Below, piece after piece: positions 35,225-45,742 of a stretch of 64,000 bases of DNA (positions are counted from its first letter, which is position 1; each line of letters begins with the position of its first letter). The notes under the pieces are model-generated. The model was given only the letters and a program-made list of their open reading frames with translations. It had not been told where the DNA came from and did no database searches. The DNA is taken from positions 1,550,001 through 1,614,000 of the forward strand of contig CAWBNY010000003.1 of NCBI GenBank assembly GCA_963790325.1, in the 5' to 3' direction. Both the position numbers and the translations under genes were made by a program. This DNA comes from JAXDMK01 sp963790325. Lineage in GTDB: Bacteria; Actinomycetota; Acidimicrobiia; Acidimicrobiales; AC-14.

Positions 35225-36394
35225 GTGACCGCTTCCCCGCCGCAGCGAGAGTGGTTCGAGAAGGACTACTACAAGGCCCTGGGGGTGCCGCAGTCGGCCA
35301 CCGAGGCCGAGATCCGGCGCGCCTACCGCAAGCTGGCCAAGCAGTTCCACCCCGACACCAACCCCGGCAGCGACGAGCGGTTCAAGGAGGTCTCGGCCGC
35401 CTACGACGTGCTGTCCGACCCCGAGAAGCGCTCGTCCTACGACGAGGTCCGGCGGCTGGGGCCGATGGCGGGCGGGTTCCCGGGCGCCACCGGCGGGCGG
35501 GGCGCGCCCGGGGGACCGGGCGGTGGGTTCAGCTTCTCCACCGACAACCTGGGCGACCTGGGCGACATGCTGGGCGGCCTGTTCGGGCGGGGGCGGGCCG
35601 GCGGCAGCCCGTTCGGCGGTGCGACCGCCCGGGGAGGAGCCGGGGCGGCCGGGGCCCGGCGGGGCGACGACTACGAGGCCGAGCTGCACCTGGGCTTCCT
35701 CGACGCGGTGAACGGGGTCACCACCACCGTCAACCTCACGTCGGAGGCGACGTGCTCCACCTGCCACGGCACCGGCGCCGCCCCCGGCACCAGTCCCGTC
35801 GTCTGCCCCCGGTGCGCGGGGCGGGGCGTGCTCGACGACAACCAGGGCCTGTTCTCGTTCAGCCGGGCCTGCCCCGAGTGCGCGGGCCGGGGCATGAAGG
35901 TGGAAACCCCCTGCCCCACCTGCCGCGGAACCGGTTCGGAGGTCCGCCCCCGCCAGGTCAAGGTGCGCATCCCCGCCGGCGTCGACGAGGGCCAGCGGAT
36001 CCGCCTCAAGGGCAAAGGCGGGTCGGGGGGGATCAACGGCACCCCCGGCGACCTGTTCGTCACCGTCCGGGTCACCGGGCACCCCTTGTTCGGACGCAAG
36101 GGCCGCGACCTCACCCTGACCGTGCCCGTCACCTTCGCCGAAGCCGTCCTCGGGGCCGACGTCACCGTCCCCACGCTCGAGGGCACCGTCGTGGTGCGCA
36201 TCCCGGCCGGCACCCGGTCGGGGCGGACGTTCCGGGTCAAGGGCCGGGGGGTCGTCGGGTCCAATGGCGTGGGCGATCTGCTGGTGACAGTGGAGGTGGC
36301 CGTGCCCACCCACCTGTCCGCCGCCGAGCGGGACGCGGTGGAGGCGCTGGCCCTGGCGTCCAAGGAATCCCCCCGTTCCCACCTCGGGGTATGA
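35225..36394 (+). CDS. dnaJ: Chaperone protein DnaJ
   Basis: A 389-residue type I J-protein. The J domain (about 12-78) includes DYYKALGVPQSATEAEIRRA, and the HPD motif in KQFHPDTNPGSDERF stimulates DnaK ATPase. A Gly/Phe-rich region follows (about 85-150). The four zinc motifs are CSTCHGTG, CPRCAGRG, CPECAGRG and CPTCRGTG. The client-binding C-terminal domains close the protein. It sits 12 nt after grpE and 15 nt before hspR. Confidence 0.98.
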   Translation: MTASPPQREWFEKDYYKALGVPQSATEAEIRRAYRKLAKQFHPDTNPGSDERFKEVSAAYDVLSDPEKRSSYDEVRRLGPMAGGFPGATGGRGAPGGPGGGFSFSTDNLGDLGDMLGGLFGRGRAGGSPFGGATARGGAGAAGARRGDDYEAELHLGFLDAVNGVTTTVNLTSEATCSTCHGTGAAPGTSPVVCPRCAGRGVLDDNQGLFSFSRACPECAGRGMKVETPCPTCRGTGSEVRPRQVKVRIPAGVDEGQRIRLKGKGGSGGINGTPGDLFVTVRVTGHPLFGRKGRDLTLTVPVTFAEAVLGADVTVPTLEGTVVVRIPAGTRSGRTFRVKGRGVVGSNGVGDLLVTVEVAVPTHLSAAERDAVEALALASKESPRSHLGV

Positions 36395-36409
36395 GACAGT
36401 CGGTGACGT

Positions 36410-36787
36410 ATGGCTGAGGTGGGCTCGGCACGGGGCGTCTACGTGATCTCGGTGGCAGCCGAGCTGGCCGGCATGCACCCCCAGACGCTGCGCATCTACG
36501 AGCGCCGGGGGCTCCTCGACCCGGCCCGCACCGGTGGCGGGAGCCGGCGCTACTCCGAGCGCGACATCGCCCGGCTGCGGCGCATCCACGAGCTCACCGC
36601 GGCGGGGATGAACCTGGCCGGGGTGAAGGCGGTCATGGAGCTGGAGGAGGAGATCGTGCGGCTGCGGCGCGATCTGGCCAAGGCGGTGCAGGAGAGCCGG
36701 GAGACGGCGGAGCGCATCCACCGGCAGTACCGGCGGGATCTGGTGCCGGTGCGGCAGGTGCCGGCGCCGTTTCGCGGCCCCCGCTAA
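36410..36787 (+). CDS. hspR: Heat-shock repressor HspR (MerR family)
   Basis: A 125-residue MerR-type regulator. The winged helix reads VYVISVAAELAGMHPQTLRI, YERRGLLDPARTGGGSRRYS and ERDIARLRRIHELTAAGMNL, and a coiled coil follows (VMELEEEIVRLRRDLAKAV). As the fourth gene of the dnaK operon this is HspR, which with DnaK as co-repressor binds HAIR sites. Candidate sites are upstream of dnaK and clpB in this window. Confidence 0.96.
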   Translation: MAEVGSARGVYVISVAAELAGMHPQTLRIYERRGLLDPARTGGGSRRYSERDIARLRRIHELTAAGMNLAGVKAVMELEEEIVRLRRDLAKAVQESRETAERIHRQYRRDLVPVRQVPAPFRGPR

Positions 36788-36962
36788 GAGCTTCCGGGTC
36801 GTCGACGAGAGATCGCAGCTGGCGTAGGCGAGCCCCGCCCTGCCCGGAACCGTCCCCCGGCGCGGAGGGGCCGGCTGGCGATCACGGCGGAACCACAAAC
36901 ATCGTCCCCCGGTGCGGTGGAGCGTCCGCCGGCCGTGCGCAGCCCCGACGTGGCGACCCTCC

Positions 36963-36968
36963 TACACT
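36963..36968 (+). promoter_or_regulatory. Probable -10 box of the SBBP protein gene
   Basis: TACACT fits the actinobacterial TAnnnT consensus and lies 30 nt before the ATG at 36998. The 36788-36962 stretch before it holds no gene, and I see no strong -35 box or hairpin in it. Confidence 0.4.
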
Positions 36969-36997
36969 CGACGGTGCTCATGGGCAAGGATGAAGGG

Positions 36998-39900
36998 ATG
37001 CGCAGGCGTCCCGCCGCCGCCCTCGTCGCGTCACTGGTCCTGCTGGCTCTGACCAGCGGGGTTCCGGGTCGGCTGGCGGGGACCCGTCCGGCCGAGGCAC
37101 CCGCCCCGGCCGCGGCCCTCGATGCACTCGCCGCGCTCCCGCTCGGGTTCGAGCCCAACGTGGGGCAGGCCGGGACGGGCACCGACTTCGTGGTCCGCGG
37201 CCCCGGGTACCGGCTCGCCCTCACGGCCAACGCGGCCGACCTCGTCGTCGACGGCACACCGCTCCGCATGCGACTCGTCGGCTCCGACCCGGCGGCCGCC
37301 GCCACCCCCGGAACCCCCCTCCCGGGACACACCAACTACCTCACCGGCCGCGACCCGGCCGGGTGGCGCACCCACGTCCCGACCTACACCGGCGTCACCT
37401 ACTCCGGCGTGTGGCCAGGGGTCGACGTCGTCTACCAGGGCGACCGGCGCCGGCTCCGCCACGACTTCGTGGTCGCCCCCGGCACCGACCCCTCGACGAT
37501 CGCGGTCGCCTTCGACGCCGGCGCCGACGGCGTCGGCGACGTCCCGACCGTCGACCCCGCCACCGGCGACCTCCTCGTGGGCGACGCCCGCCTGTCCCGG
37601 CCGACCGTCTACCAGGACGTCGACGGCGCCCACCGCCCGGTCGACGGCGCCTTCCGGATCTCCGACGACGGCCGCGTCGGCTTCGACGTCGGCTCCTACG
37701 ACCGCACCCGACCCCTCGTCATCGACCCGACCCTCGTCACGTCGAGCTACCTCGGCGGCGCCGGGATCGACAACGCGGCCGCGGTCGACGTCGACGGCGG
37801 AGGCAACGTCTACATCGTCGGGTCCACCGAGTCGACCGACTTCCGGGCCACCAACCCCTTCCAGAACACCCTCAACACCGACGGCTCGACCGGCAAGTCC
37901 GACGCCTTCGTGGCCAAGCTGAGCGCCGACGGGGCGTCCCTTCTCTACGCCACCTACCTCGGCGGCAGCAACCGGGACGCGGCGGGCGGGGTGGCGGTGG
38001 CCTCCGACGGCACCCTCTACGTGACGGGGGTCACCGAGTCGGAGAACTTCCCCAGGACGGACGGGGTGGCCCAGGGCGCCTACGGCGGCGGGCCCAGCGA
38101 CGCCTTCGTCACCAAGCTCAACCCGACCGGGTCGGGCCTGGCCTGGTCGACCTTCCTGGGCGGGGCCCAGACCGACGCGGCCCGGGCCATCGCGGTGAAC
38201 GGGAGCGGCGAGGCGTTCGTCACCGGTTCGACCAACTCGGTCGCCTTCCCCGCCGTCAACCCCCTCCAGACAACCGCGCCCGAGCCCGACGACGTGGATG
38301 CGTTCGTCACCAAGGTCTCCTTCGACGGGACGAGCTTCGGCTACTCCACCCGCCTGGGCGGCAGCAACGACGACCGCGGCCTCGACATCGCGGTCGACGC
38401 CACCAGCAACGCCTACGTCACGGGCGACACCCGCTCCCCCGGATTCCCCACCGCCCGCCCCCTCCAGGCGGGCGCGGGAGGATCGTCCAGCGGGGTGGCC
38501 GGCAGCTTCTCCGACGCCTTCCTGTCCAAGTTCGGCCCCGCCGGCGACAACCTCGTGTACTCGACGTTCCTCGGCGGCAGCGACACCGACCAGGGCGTCG
38601 CCGTCACCGTCGACTCCGAGGGGGCGGCGTACGTCACGGGCACGACCAACTCCCCCAACTTCCCGGTGAAGGTCCCCCTCCAGGCCCTCAAGGACAGCGA
38701 CACCGACGCCTTCGTCACCCAGGTCAACCCGGCCGGCTCCGACCTCGTGTACTCCACCTACCTGGGCGGCGGCGGCGCCGACAGCGGCATGGGGATCATG
38801 GTCGACCGCACCGGCAGCGTCACCGTGGTGGGGGTCACCGGCTCGTCGAACTTCCCCACCGCCAAGCCCATCCAGGGGGTGAAGGGCGGGGGCGCCACCG
38901 ACGCCTTCGTCTCCACCCTGGCCCCCGGCGGCGGCACGCTGGTGTCCTCCAGCTACCTCGGCGGGAGGGAGGACGACCAGGCCACGGGGGTCGCGGTCGG
39001 ACCCGGGGCGGCGACGCCGGTGGTCGTCGGCTCCACCAGCTCGGCCGACTTCCCCACCGCCAAGCCCCTCCAGTCGGCCCGGGCCGGCACCACGGCCGAC
39101 GCCTTCGTGACCCGCATCTCGGCCGCCGAGGAGGCGTCGACCCCTACCTCCATCGGCACCGGGGGGGCGGGCACACCGGTCCCGGCGAAGTCGGGCACCC
39201 ACGACAAGCGGGTGCGCCTGCTGGTGGCCACCACCGCCGGGCTGTTCCTGATCGCGGTCCTCCAGACGGCCTACCTGCGGCGCAAGGCGGCGGCCGAGTC
39301 GGCCCAGTGGGGGGGGCCGGCCCAGCCGGCCCCCCTCCTGCCGCCTCCCCCGGCGCAGACGTGGGGCGGCGGCGTGCGGGTCATCGAGGAGGAGGCCGAC
39401 GACAACGTTTTCGCCAGCATCGTCGACGACGACCGGTCGGCGGGGCTGGCGGTCACAGCCGGCTCGAGCGTGGCCGTGCCCGACCTGCTCGACGAGGAGG
39501 ACTGGGTGGCACCCGCGGCCCCGCCCCGGCCGGCGCCCCGTGTCCCCCTGGAGGAGCTGTCGTTCTGGGACCTCTTCCCGGAGGACCTGCCTCCCTCCCG
39601 CCGCCCGGGCGGAGCCGACGACACCGACTGGGCCCTGGAGGACCAGGAGGACGTCCTCGTCCGGCCGGGGGCCTCGCCCTCGTCGCCTCCCCTGCCGCCG
39701 CCCCCGCCGCCCCCGCCCATCCCGTGGAGTGACGTCGACGCCGGTGCGGCCGCACCCCCGCCGCCGCCCCCCGCGGACGACAACCTCCTGCTCACCGAGC
39801 TGCTCGACCTCTCGCCGGCCGCCACCCAGGCCGCCAACGCCGCCCACTACGGGAACCTCATCGAGTCGGGCGGGGGCGACGTCGGACGGCGGCGAGCCGC

Positions 39901-40264
39901 GGCCGACGAGGACGGCGACACCGACGGCGAGGACGAGGACGCCGACACCGAAGCCCGCACCGCCGGCTCCGGCCCGGGGTCCCGCCCGCCCGGCTCGGGC
40001 ACCCGGAAGCCCCGGCCCAAGGGGAGCGGCAAGCGCCGGCGCAAGCCGGGTCAGGGCGGACCGAGTGGCGGTGGCGGTGGTGGCACCGGAGGCCCCCGGC
40101 CCGGCGCCGCCGGCGGCGGCGGTGGCGGTGGCGAGAGCGGGAGTGGCGGGAGGGGGAGCGGGAGTGGCGGTGGCAATGGCAATGGCGGTGGAGGCGGGAG
40201 TGGCGGTGCCAATGGCGGTGGCGGCGGGATCGGTGGCGGGAGCACGGGCCGGCTCGGCGGCTGA
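36998..40264 (+). CDS. Secreted SBBP-repeat beta-propeller protein with membrane anchor and Gly-rich tail
   Basis: A 1088-residue protein. A signal peptide (RRRPAAALVASLVLLALTSG) is followed by a DUF7948-type domain (PLGFEPNVGQAGTGTDFVVR and VVYQGDRRRLRHDFVVAPG). Seven SBBP repeats of about 65 residues follow, each opening YSTYLGGS-like and ending NFPT..PLQ then DAFVTKL; seven copies suit one seven-bladed propeller. A membrane helix lies at about 740-760 (LLVATTAGLFLIAVLQTAYL). After it come acidic/Pro-rich, Lys/Arg-rich (RKPRPKGSGKRRRKPGQGG) and Gly-rich segments. AAGGA seven nt before ATG 36998 sets the start; ATG 36980 is an alternative. The ligand is unknown. Confidence 0.88.
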   Translation: MRRRPAAALVASLVLLALTSGVPGRLAGTRPAEAPAPAAALDALAALPLGFEPNVGQAGTGTDFVVRGPGYRLALTANAADLVVDGTPLRMRLVGSDPAAAATPGTPLPGHTNYLTGRDPAGWRTHVPTYTGVTYSGVWPGVDVVYQGDRRRLRHDFVVAPGTDPSTIAVAFDAGADGVGDVPTVDPATGDLLVGDARLSRPTVYQDVDGAHRPVDGAFRISDDGRVGFDVGSYDRTRPLVIDPTLVTSSYLGGAGIDNAAAVDVDGGGNVYIVGSTESTDFRATNPFQNTLNTDGSTGKSDAFVAKLSADGASLLYATYLGGSNRDAAGGVAVASDGTLYVTGVTESENFPRTDGVAQGAYGGGPSDAFVTKLNPTGSGLAWSTFLGGAQTDAARAIAVNGSGEAFVTGSTNSVAFPAVNPLQTTAPEPDDVDAFVTKVSFDGTSFGYSTRLGGSNDDRGLDIAVDATSNAYVTGDTRSPGFPTARPLQAGAGGSSSGVAGSFSDAFLSKFGPAGDNLVYSTFLGGSDTDQGVAVTVDSEGAAYVTGTTNSPNFPVKVPLQALKDSDTDAFVTQVNPAGSDLVYSTYLGGGGADSGMGIMVDRTGSVTVVGVTGSSNFPTAKPIQGVKGGGATDAFVSTLAPGGGTLVSSSYLGGREDDQATGVAVGPGAATPVVVGSTSSADFPTAKPLQSARAGTTADAFVTRISAAEEASTPTSIGTGGAGTPVPAKSGTHDKRVRLLVATTAGLFLIAVLQTAYLRRKAAAESAQWGGPAQPAPLLPPPPAQTWGGGVRVIEEEADDNVFASIVDDDRSAGLAVTAGSSVAVPDLLDEEDWVAPAAPPRPAPRVPLEELSFWDLFPEDLPPSRRPGGADDTDWALEDQEDVLVRPGASPSSPPLPPPPPPPPIPWSDVDAGAAAPPPPPPADDNLLLTELLDLSPAATQAANAAHYGNLIESGGGDVGRRRAAADEDGDTDGEDEDADTEARTAGSGPGSRPPGSGTRKPRPKGSGKRRRKPGQGGPSGGGGGGTGGPRPGAAGGGGGGGESGSGGRGSGSGGGNGNGGGGGSGGANGGGGGIGGGSTGRLGG

Positions 40265-40301
40265 TCCGGACGGTCTCGGGAATCGGCGGCAGTCGTCCGA
40301 A

Positions 40302-40322
40302 GTTGCTATGGGTACACTCAAG
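40302..40322. promoter_or_regulatory. HAIR-like element upstream of clpB
   Basis: GTTGCTA-N7-ACTCAAG has a perfect right HAIR half and a partial left half (TTG kept), 25 bp before the clpB ATG. The right half and spacing equal those of the dnaK element, supporting HspR control of clpB. Confidence 0.7.
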
Positions 40323-40346
40323 TTTCCACACATGAGGTAGGACCGC

Positions 40347-42827
<2,481 letters not shown>

Positions 42828-42835
42828 CAGCCGGG

Positions 42836-42849
42836 ACGACCGCGGTCGT
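42836..42849. promoter_or_regulatory. Perfect 14-bp palindrome after clpB
   Basis: ACGACCGCGGTCGT starts 9 bp after the clpB stop and just before a TACGCT box at 42850-42855. It could be an operator for the next small gene or part of clpB termination. No U-tract follows. Confidence 0.35.
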
Positions 42850-42936
42850 TACGCTGGAGGGGAGGCCGTTGGTCCGCGTACCGGTTCCCGACAGGCCATA
42901 GTTGATGGGTTGAGTTTTGCCGAGGAGGAATTGTCG

Positions 42937-43287
42937 ATGACCGACGAACAAGAGCCGCGTCCCGAGGTGGTGGCAGGGCCGACGTCCGGCCGCCCGCCCG
43001 CCGTCAGCGGCGACGCCATGGGCCCCGAAGGAACGCCCGACCCGCGCGACCTCAAGACCGGACCGGGCCAGAAGGGCTACGGACCGGGTGGACCCCAGAT
43101 CGGCTCCACCGACGCCCCCCTCACCGAGGTCGACGTGAGCGCCCTCAACGACGCCCTGGGCGAGTTGAAGGCGCTCCGGGAGAGCATGGAGGCATCCGAC
43201 AAGGAAGTCCTGATCCCCCGCGAGCTCCCGCTGGGCGCCGAGGAGCGGGGCCTGACCACCCGCTGGACGCCGAGGCCCAGGTCCTGA
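42937..43287 (+). CDS. Small hydrophilic hypothetical protein
   Basis: A 116-residue protein, disordered-looking and rich in Gly, Pro and acidic residues in its first half (GPEGTPDPRDLKTGPGQKG), with one amphipathic helix at about 68-90 (VSALNDALGELKALRESMEA). AGGAGG at 42923-42928 lies eight nt before the ATG, which supports expression. I do not recognise the family. Confidence 0.65.
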   Translation: MTDEQEPRPEVVAGPTSGRPPAVSGDAMGPEGTPDPRDLKTGPGQKGYGPGGPQIGSTDAPLTEVDVSALNDALGELKALRESMEASDKEVLIPRELPLGAEERGLTTRWTPRPRS

Positions 43288-43425
43288 GCAGCTGCTGAGC
43301 ACCGGAGGCGCACGGATGCACCTGCTGTCCGATCGCTGCGACCGGGCACTCCCGGGCCGCATCGACGACCTCGACGCCGACCGACCCCGGCGTCCCGGCG
43401 CCGGCTGGAAGGGCCTTGCGCAGCG

Positions 43426-44046
43426 CTAGGCCGACGGTGATGCGGTGCGATGGTCGGAGCCGACCAGGCTGAGCGGTTCGCCGGGCTCGAGCGCATCGCC
43501 CGCCACCGAGAACCAGCGGCCGGACAGGTTGGCGATCGGCACCGGCGACGCGCCGGCAGCCCGCTCGAGGGCCCGGATGACCCCTCCGTGGGTCACCACC
43601 ACCAGCACCGCCCCCGGTTCCGCGCCGGCCGCCAACGTCAGCAGGGCGCCCAGCACCCGCCGGTCGAAATGGGCTCGGCCCTCGCCTCCCGGCGTAGTGG
43701 GAAGCCGGCCCCCGAACCACTCCGCCTGTTGCCCCGGCCACCGGGCCTCGATCTGGGGCTTGGTCAGCCCGCTCCAGTCGCCCACGTCGTACTCCCGGAG
43801 CTCGGGGCACACGACGACCGGCCCCAACCCGAGGGCGCCGGCCACGATCTCGCCCGTCCGCCGGGCCCGGACGAGGTCGGAGGTCACCACACTGGTGACG
43901 CCTGCGTCCCGCAGCTGCTCGGCCGCCTCCGCCGCCTGCTCCTCCCCCAGCGCCGACAGGGGGGGGTCGGCCTGGCCCTGCCACCGGCCGAGAGCGTTCC
44001 ACGTCGACTGCCCGTGGCGGACGAGAGCGAGGCGGGTGGCGGGCAC
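43426..44046 (-). CDS. Histidine phosphatase family protein (phosphoglycerate mutase-like)
   Basis: A 206-residue branch-1 histidine phosphatase. The catalytic LVRHGQSTWNALGRWQGQAD motif with the phospho-accepting His is at residues 8-27. Other conserved features are SDLVRARRTGEIVAGALG, the LREYDVGDWSGL segment with the acid residue, and VVVTHGGVIRALE with the second catalytic His. It could be a phosphatase for sugar phosphates, cobalamin precursors or glycerate; the substrate is not predictable. GTG 44046 start. The 44047-44198 stretch has no gene. Confidence 0.9.
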   Translation of the reverse strand: MPATRLALVRHGQSTWNALGRWQGQADPPLSALGEEQAAEAAEQLRDAGVTSVVTSDLVRARRTGEIVAGALGLGPVVVCPELREYDVGDWSGLTKPQIEARWPGQQAEWFGGRLPTTPGGEGRAHFDRRVLGALLTLAAGAEPGAVLVVVTHGGVIRALERAAGASPVPIANLSGRWFSVAGDALEPGEPLSLVGSDHRTASPSA

Positions 44047-44198
44047 GACCCCGTCCTAGCAGGTGACAGGGGTGGGGCCGGGTGGCGTCCCCCCGGCGGG
44101 AGGGGGTGCGCACTGCCCGGCCCCACCATTGCACGGCCTAGGCGAGGAAGCCGCAATCAGGGTGTCGGTCGGATTCGCGCCCGGCTTGAGCGTTATCC

Positions 44199-45653
44199 CT
44201 AGCTGCAGGGGACGACGTCGAGGACCTGGTCGCCGGCTCGGCCCCGATTTCCCTCACCGTCGATCGCCTCCACCCAGAACACGGCCTGGCCGGGCGCATC
44301 GAAGTCGCCCATGGTCGCCTGCCACCGGGACCCGTCGTAGGACATGTTCACCGACTCCTCCACCCCGTCCGGCCGGCGCACGAACAGCGCCACCCACGAG
44401 ACGCCCGAGCGATCGCTGACGTCGGCCGACACCGCCGTGCGGCTGTACGGGCACCCGTACACGTAGGCCGAGGCCGCCGCCGCCCCGAAGGCGATCGCCG
44501 GACCCTCCCGGTCGGGAACGACCGGCGGAGGCCCCTGCGCCGGCGTCCCCGGGCCGGCCGGGACCGTGGTCGTGGGGCCGATCCCATCGACGGTGGTCGC
44601 CGTCGCCACCGTGGCGGGGACGGTGGCGAACGGCTGCGTGGTCACCGGCGCGACCGTCGTCGACGGGGAGGGCCGGGAAACCGTCGTCGTCGAAGCCCCC
44701 GACGCGGTCACGGTCGAGTCCCCGTCCCAGTCGTGGGACACCAGCAGCCCGCCGGCCACGGCCAGGATGAGCACCGTCAGCCCCACCACCGCCCCTCGCC
44801 GCCGGCGATCCGGTGGCGGGGGGCGACGGCGGGCCGCCTTGACCCTGGGTCCGGGCGGGAACCCGGCCTCGTCCCAGCCCGGAAGCAGCCGGGAGGACAC
44901 CGCCAGCTCCATCCGCAGCAGCACCTCGTGCCGCAGCCAGGGGGGCGGGGGGACGAACGGCAGGGAGGCCATGGCCCGCAGCCTGCCGAGGAGCATCGTC
45001 CGACGGGCCCGGCAGTCGTCGCACCGGCGGGCGTGACGGTCGATCTTGGTGCCGATGGCCGGCGTGAACCGCCCGTCCCACCCCTCGAGCACGTCGGCCA
45101 GCCCGGTGCAGGTCGACTCCTCGCCGCCGGCGTCGGAGCGGCTCAGGAGGAGGGCACCCACCGACGTCTCCGCCATCCCTCGCAGCTTGGCCGCCCGGCC
45201 CTCGGCCACCGCCGGTCGCACGCCCACGACCGTCGCCAGCTCCTCCCCGTCGAGCTCGTGGCGCAGGTGGAGGTGGAGGACGGCCCGGTCCGCCTCTGAC
45301 AGCGTCTCCGCCGGATCCCAGACCAGCCGCCGGGGGTCGTCGGTGCCGGCCTCCTCGGGGGCGTCCCCCGACAGGTCGGGCAGCCCCTCCTGCCGGCGCT
45401 TGTCGGCCCGGGAGGTGGCCTCATGGCGGGCCACGGCCAGCAACCACAGCCGGAGCTGGGACCGGTCCCGCAGGTTCACCAGCTCGTGGGCCGCCCGCAG
45501 GAAGCTGTCGAGGGTGGCATCGGCGGCGCTGTCGGCGTTGCGGAGGACGGCCGTGCACAGATCGAGGACCGCGCCCGCGTAGCGGTCGTAGATCGCGGCG
45601 AAGGCATCGCGGTCACCCCCGACGGCACGCGAAACGAGGATGGCGTCGTCCAT
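44199..45653 (-). CDS. ECF-like sigma factor fused to zinc-finger anti-sigma, membrane helix and exported domain
   Basis: A 484-residue multidomain regulator. Residues about 1-165 are sigma-like: region 2 AILVSRAVGGDRDAFAAIYDRY and SQLRLWLLAVARHEATSR, region 4 LSEADRAVLHLHLRHELDG, each read here as shorter motifs. His207-x3-Cys211-x2-Cys214 in DRHARRCDDCRAR is the zinc-binding ZAS anti-sigma signature. One membrane helix lies at about 287-306 (GAVVGLTVLILAVAGGLLV). A Thr/Pro-rich linker and a C-terminal exported domain (SGVSWVALFVRRPDGVEESV) follow. Sigma and anti-sigma on one chain suggests release by proteolysis or conformational signalling. I use ATG 45653; GTG 45671 is possible. It is divergent from purA with about 90 bp between. 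Confidence 0.85.
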   Translation of the reverse strand: MDDAILVSRAVGGDRDAFAAIYDRYAGAVLDLCTAVLRNADSAADATLDSFLRAAHELVNLRDRSQLRLWLLAVARHEATSRADKRRQEGLPDLSGDAPEEAGTDDPRRLVWDPAETLSEADRAVLHLHLRHELDGEELATVVGVRPAVAEGRAAKLRGMAETSVGALLLSRSDAGGEESTCTGLADVLEGWDGRFTPAIGTKIDRHARRCDDCRARRTMLLGRLRAMASLPFVPPPPWLRHEVLLRMELAVSSRLLPGWDEAGFPPGPRVKAARRRPPPPDRRRRGAVVGLTVLILAVAGGLLVSHDWDGDSTVTASGASTTTVSRPSPSTTVAPVTTQPFATVPATVATATTVDGIGPTTTVPAGPGTPAQGPPPVVPDREGPAIAFGAAAASAYVYGCPYSRTAVSADVSDRSGVSWVALFVRRPDGVEESVNMSYDGSRWQATMGDFDAPGQAVFWVEAIDGEGNRGRAGDQVLDVVPCS

Positions 45654-45742
45654 CACCACGGAGCATCGCACGGTCAGCGGAAAGAGGCCACGGCGGAGGT
45701 ATGCTGCACGGACCGCTGCAGGAAAGTCGCTAGGAGACGCGC

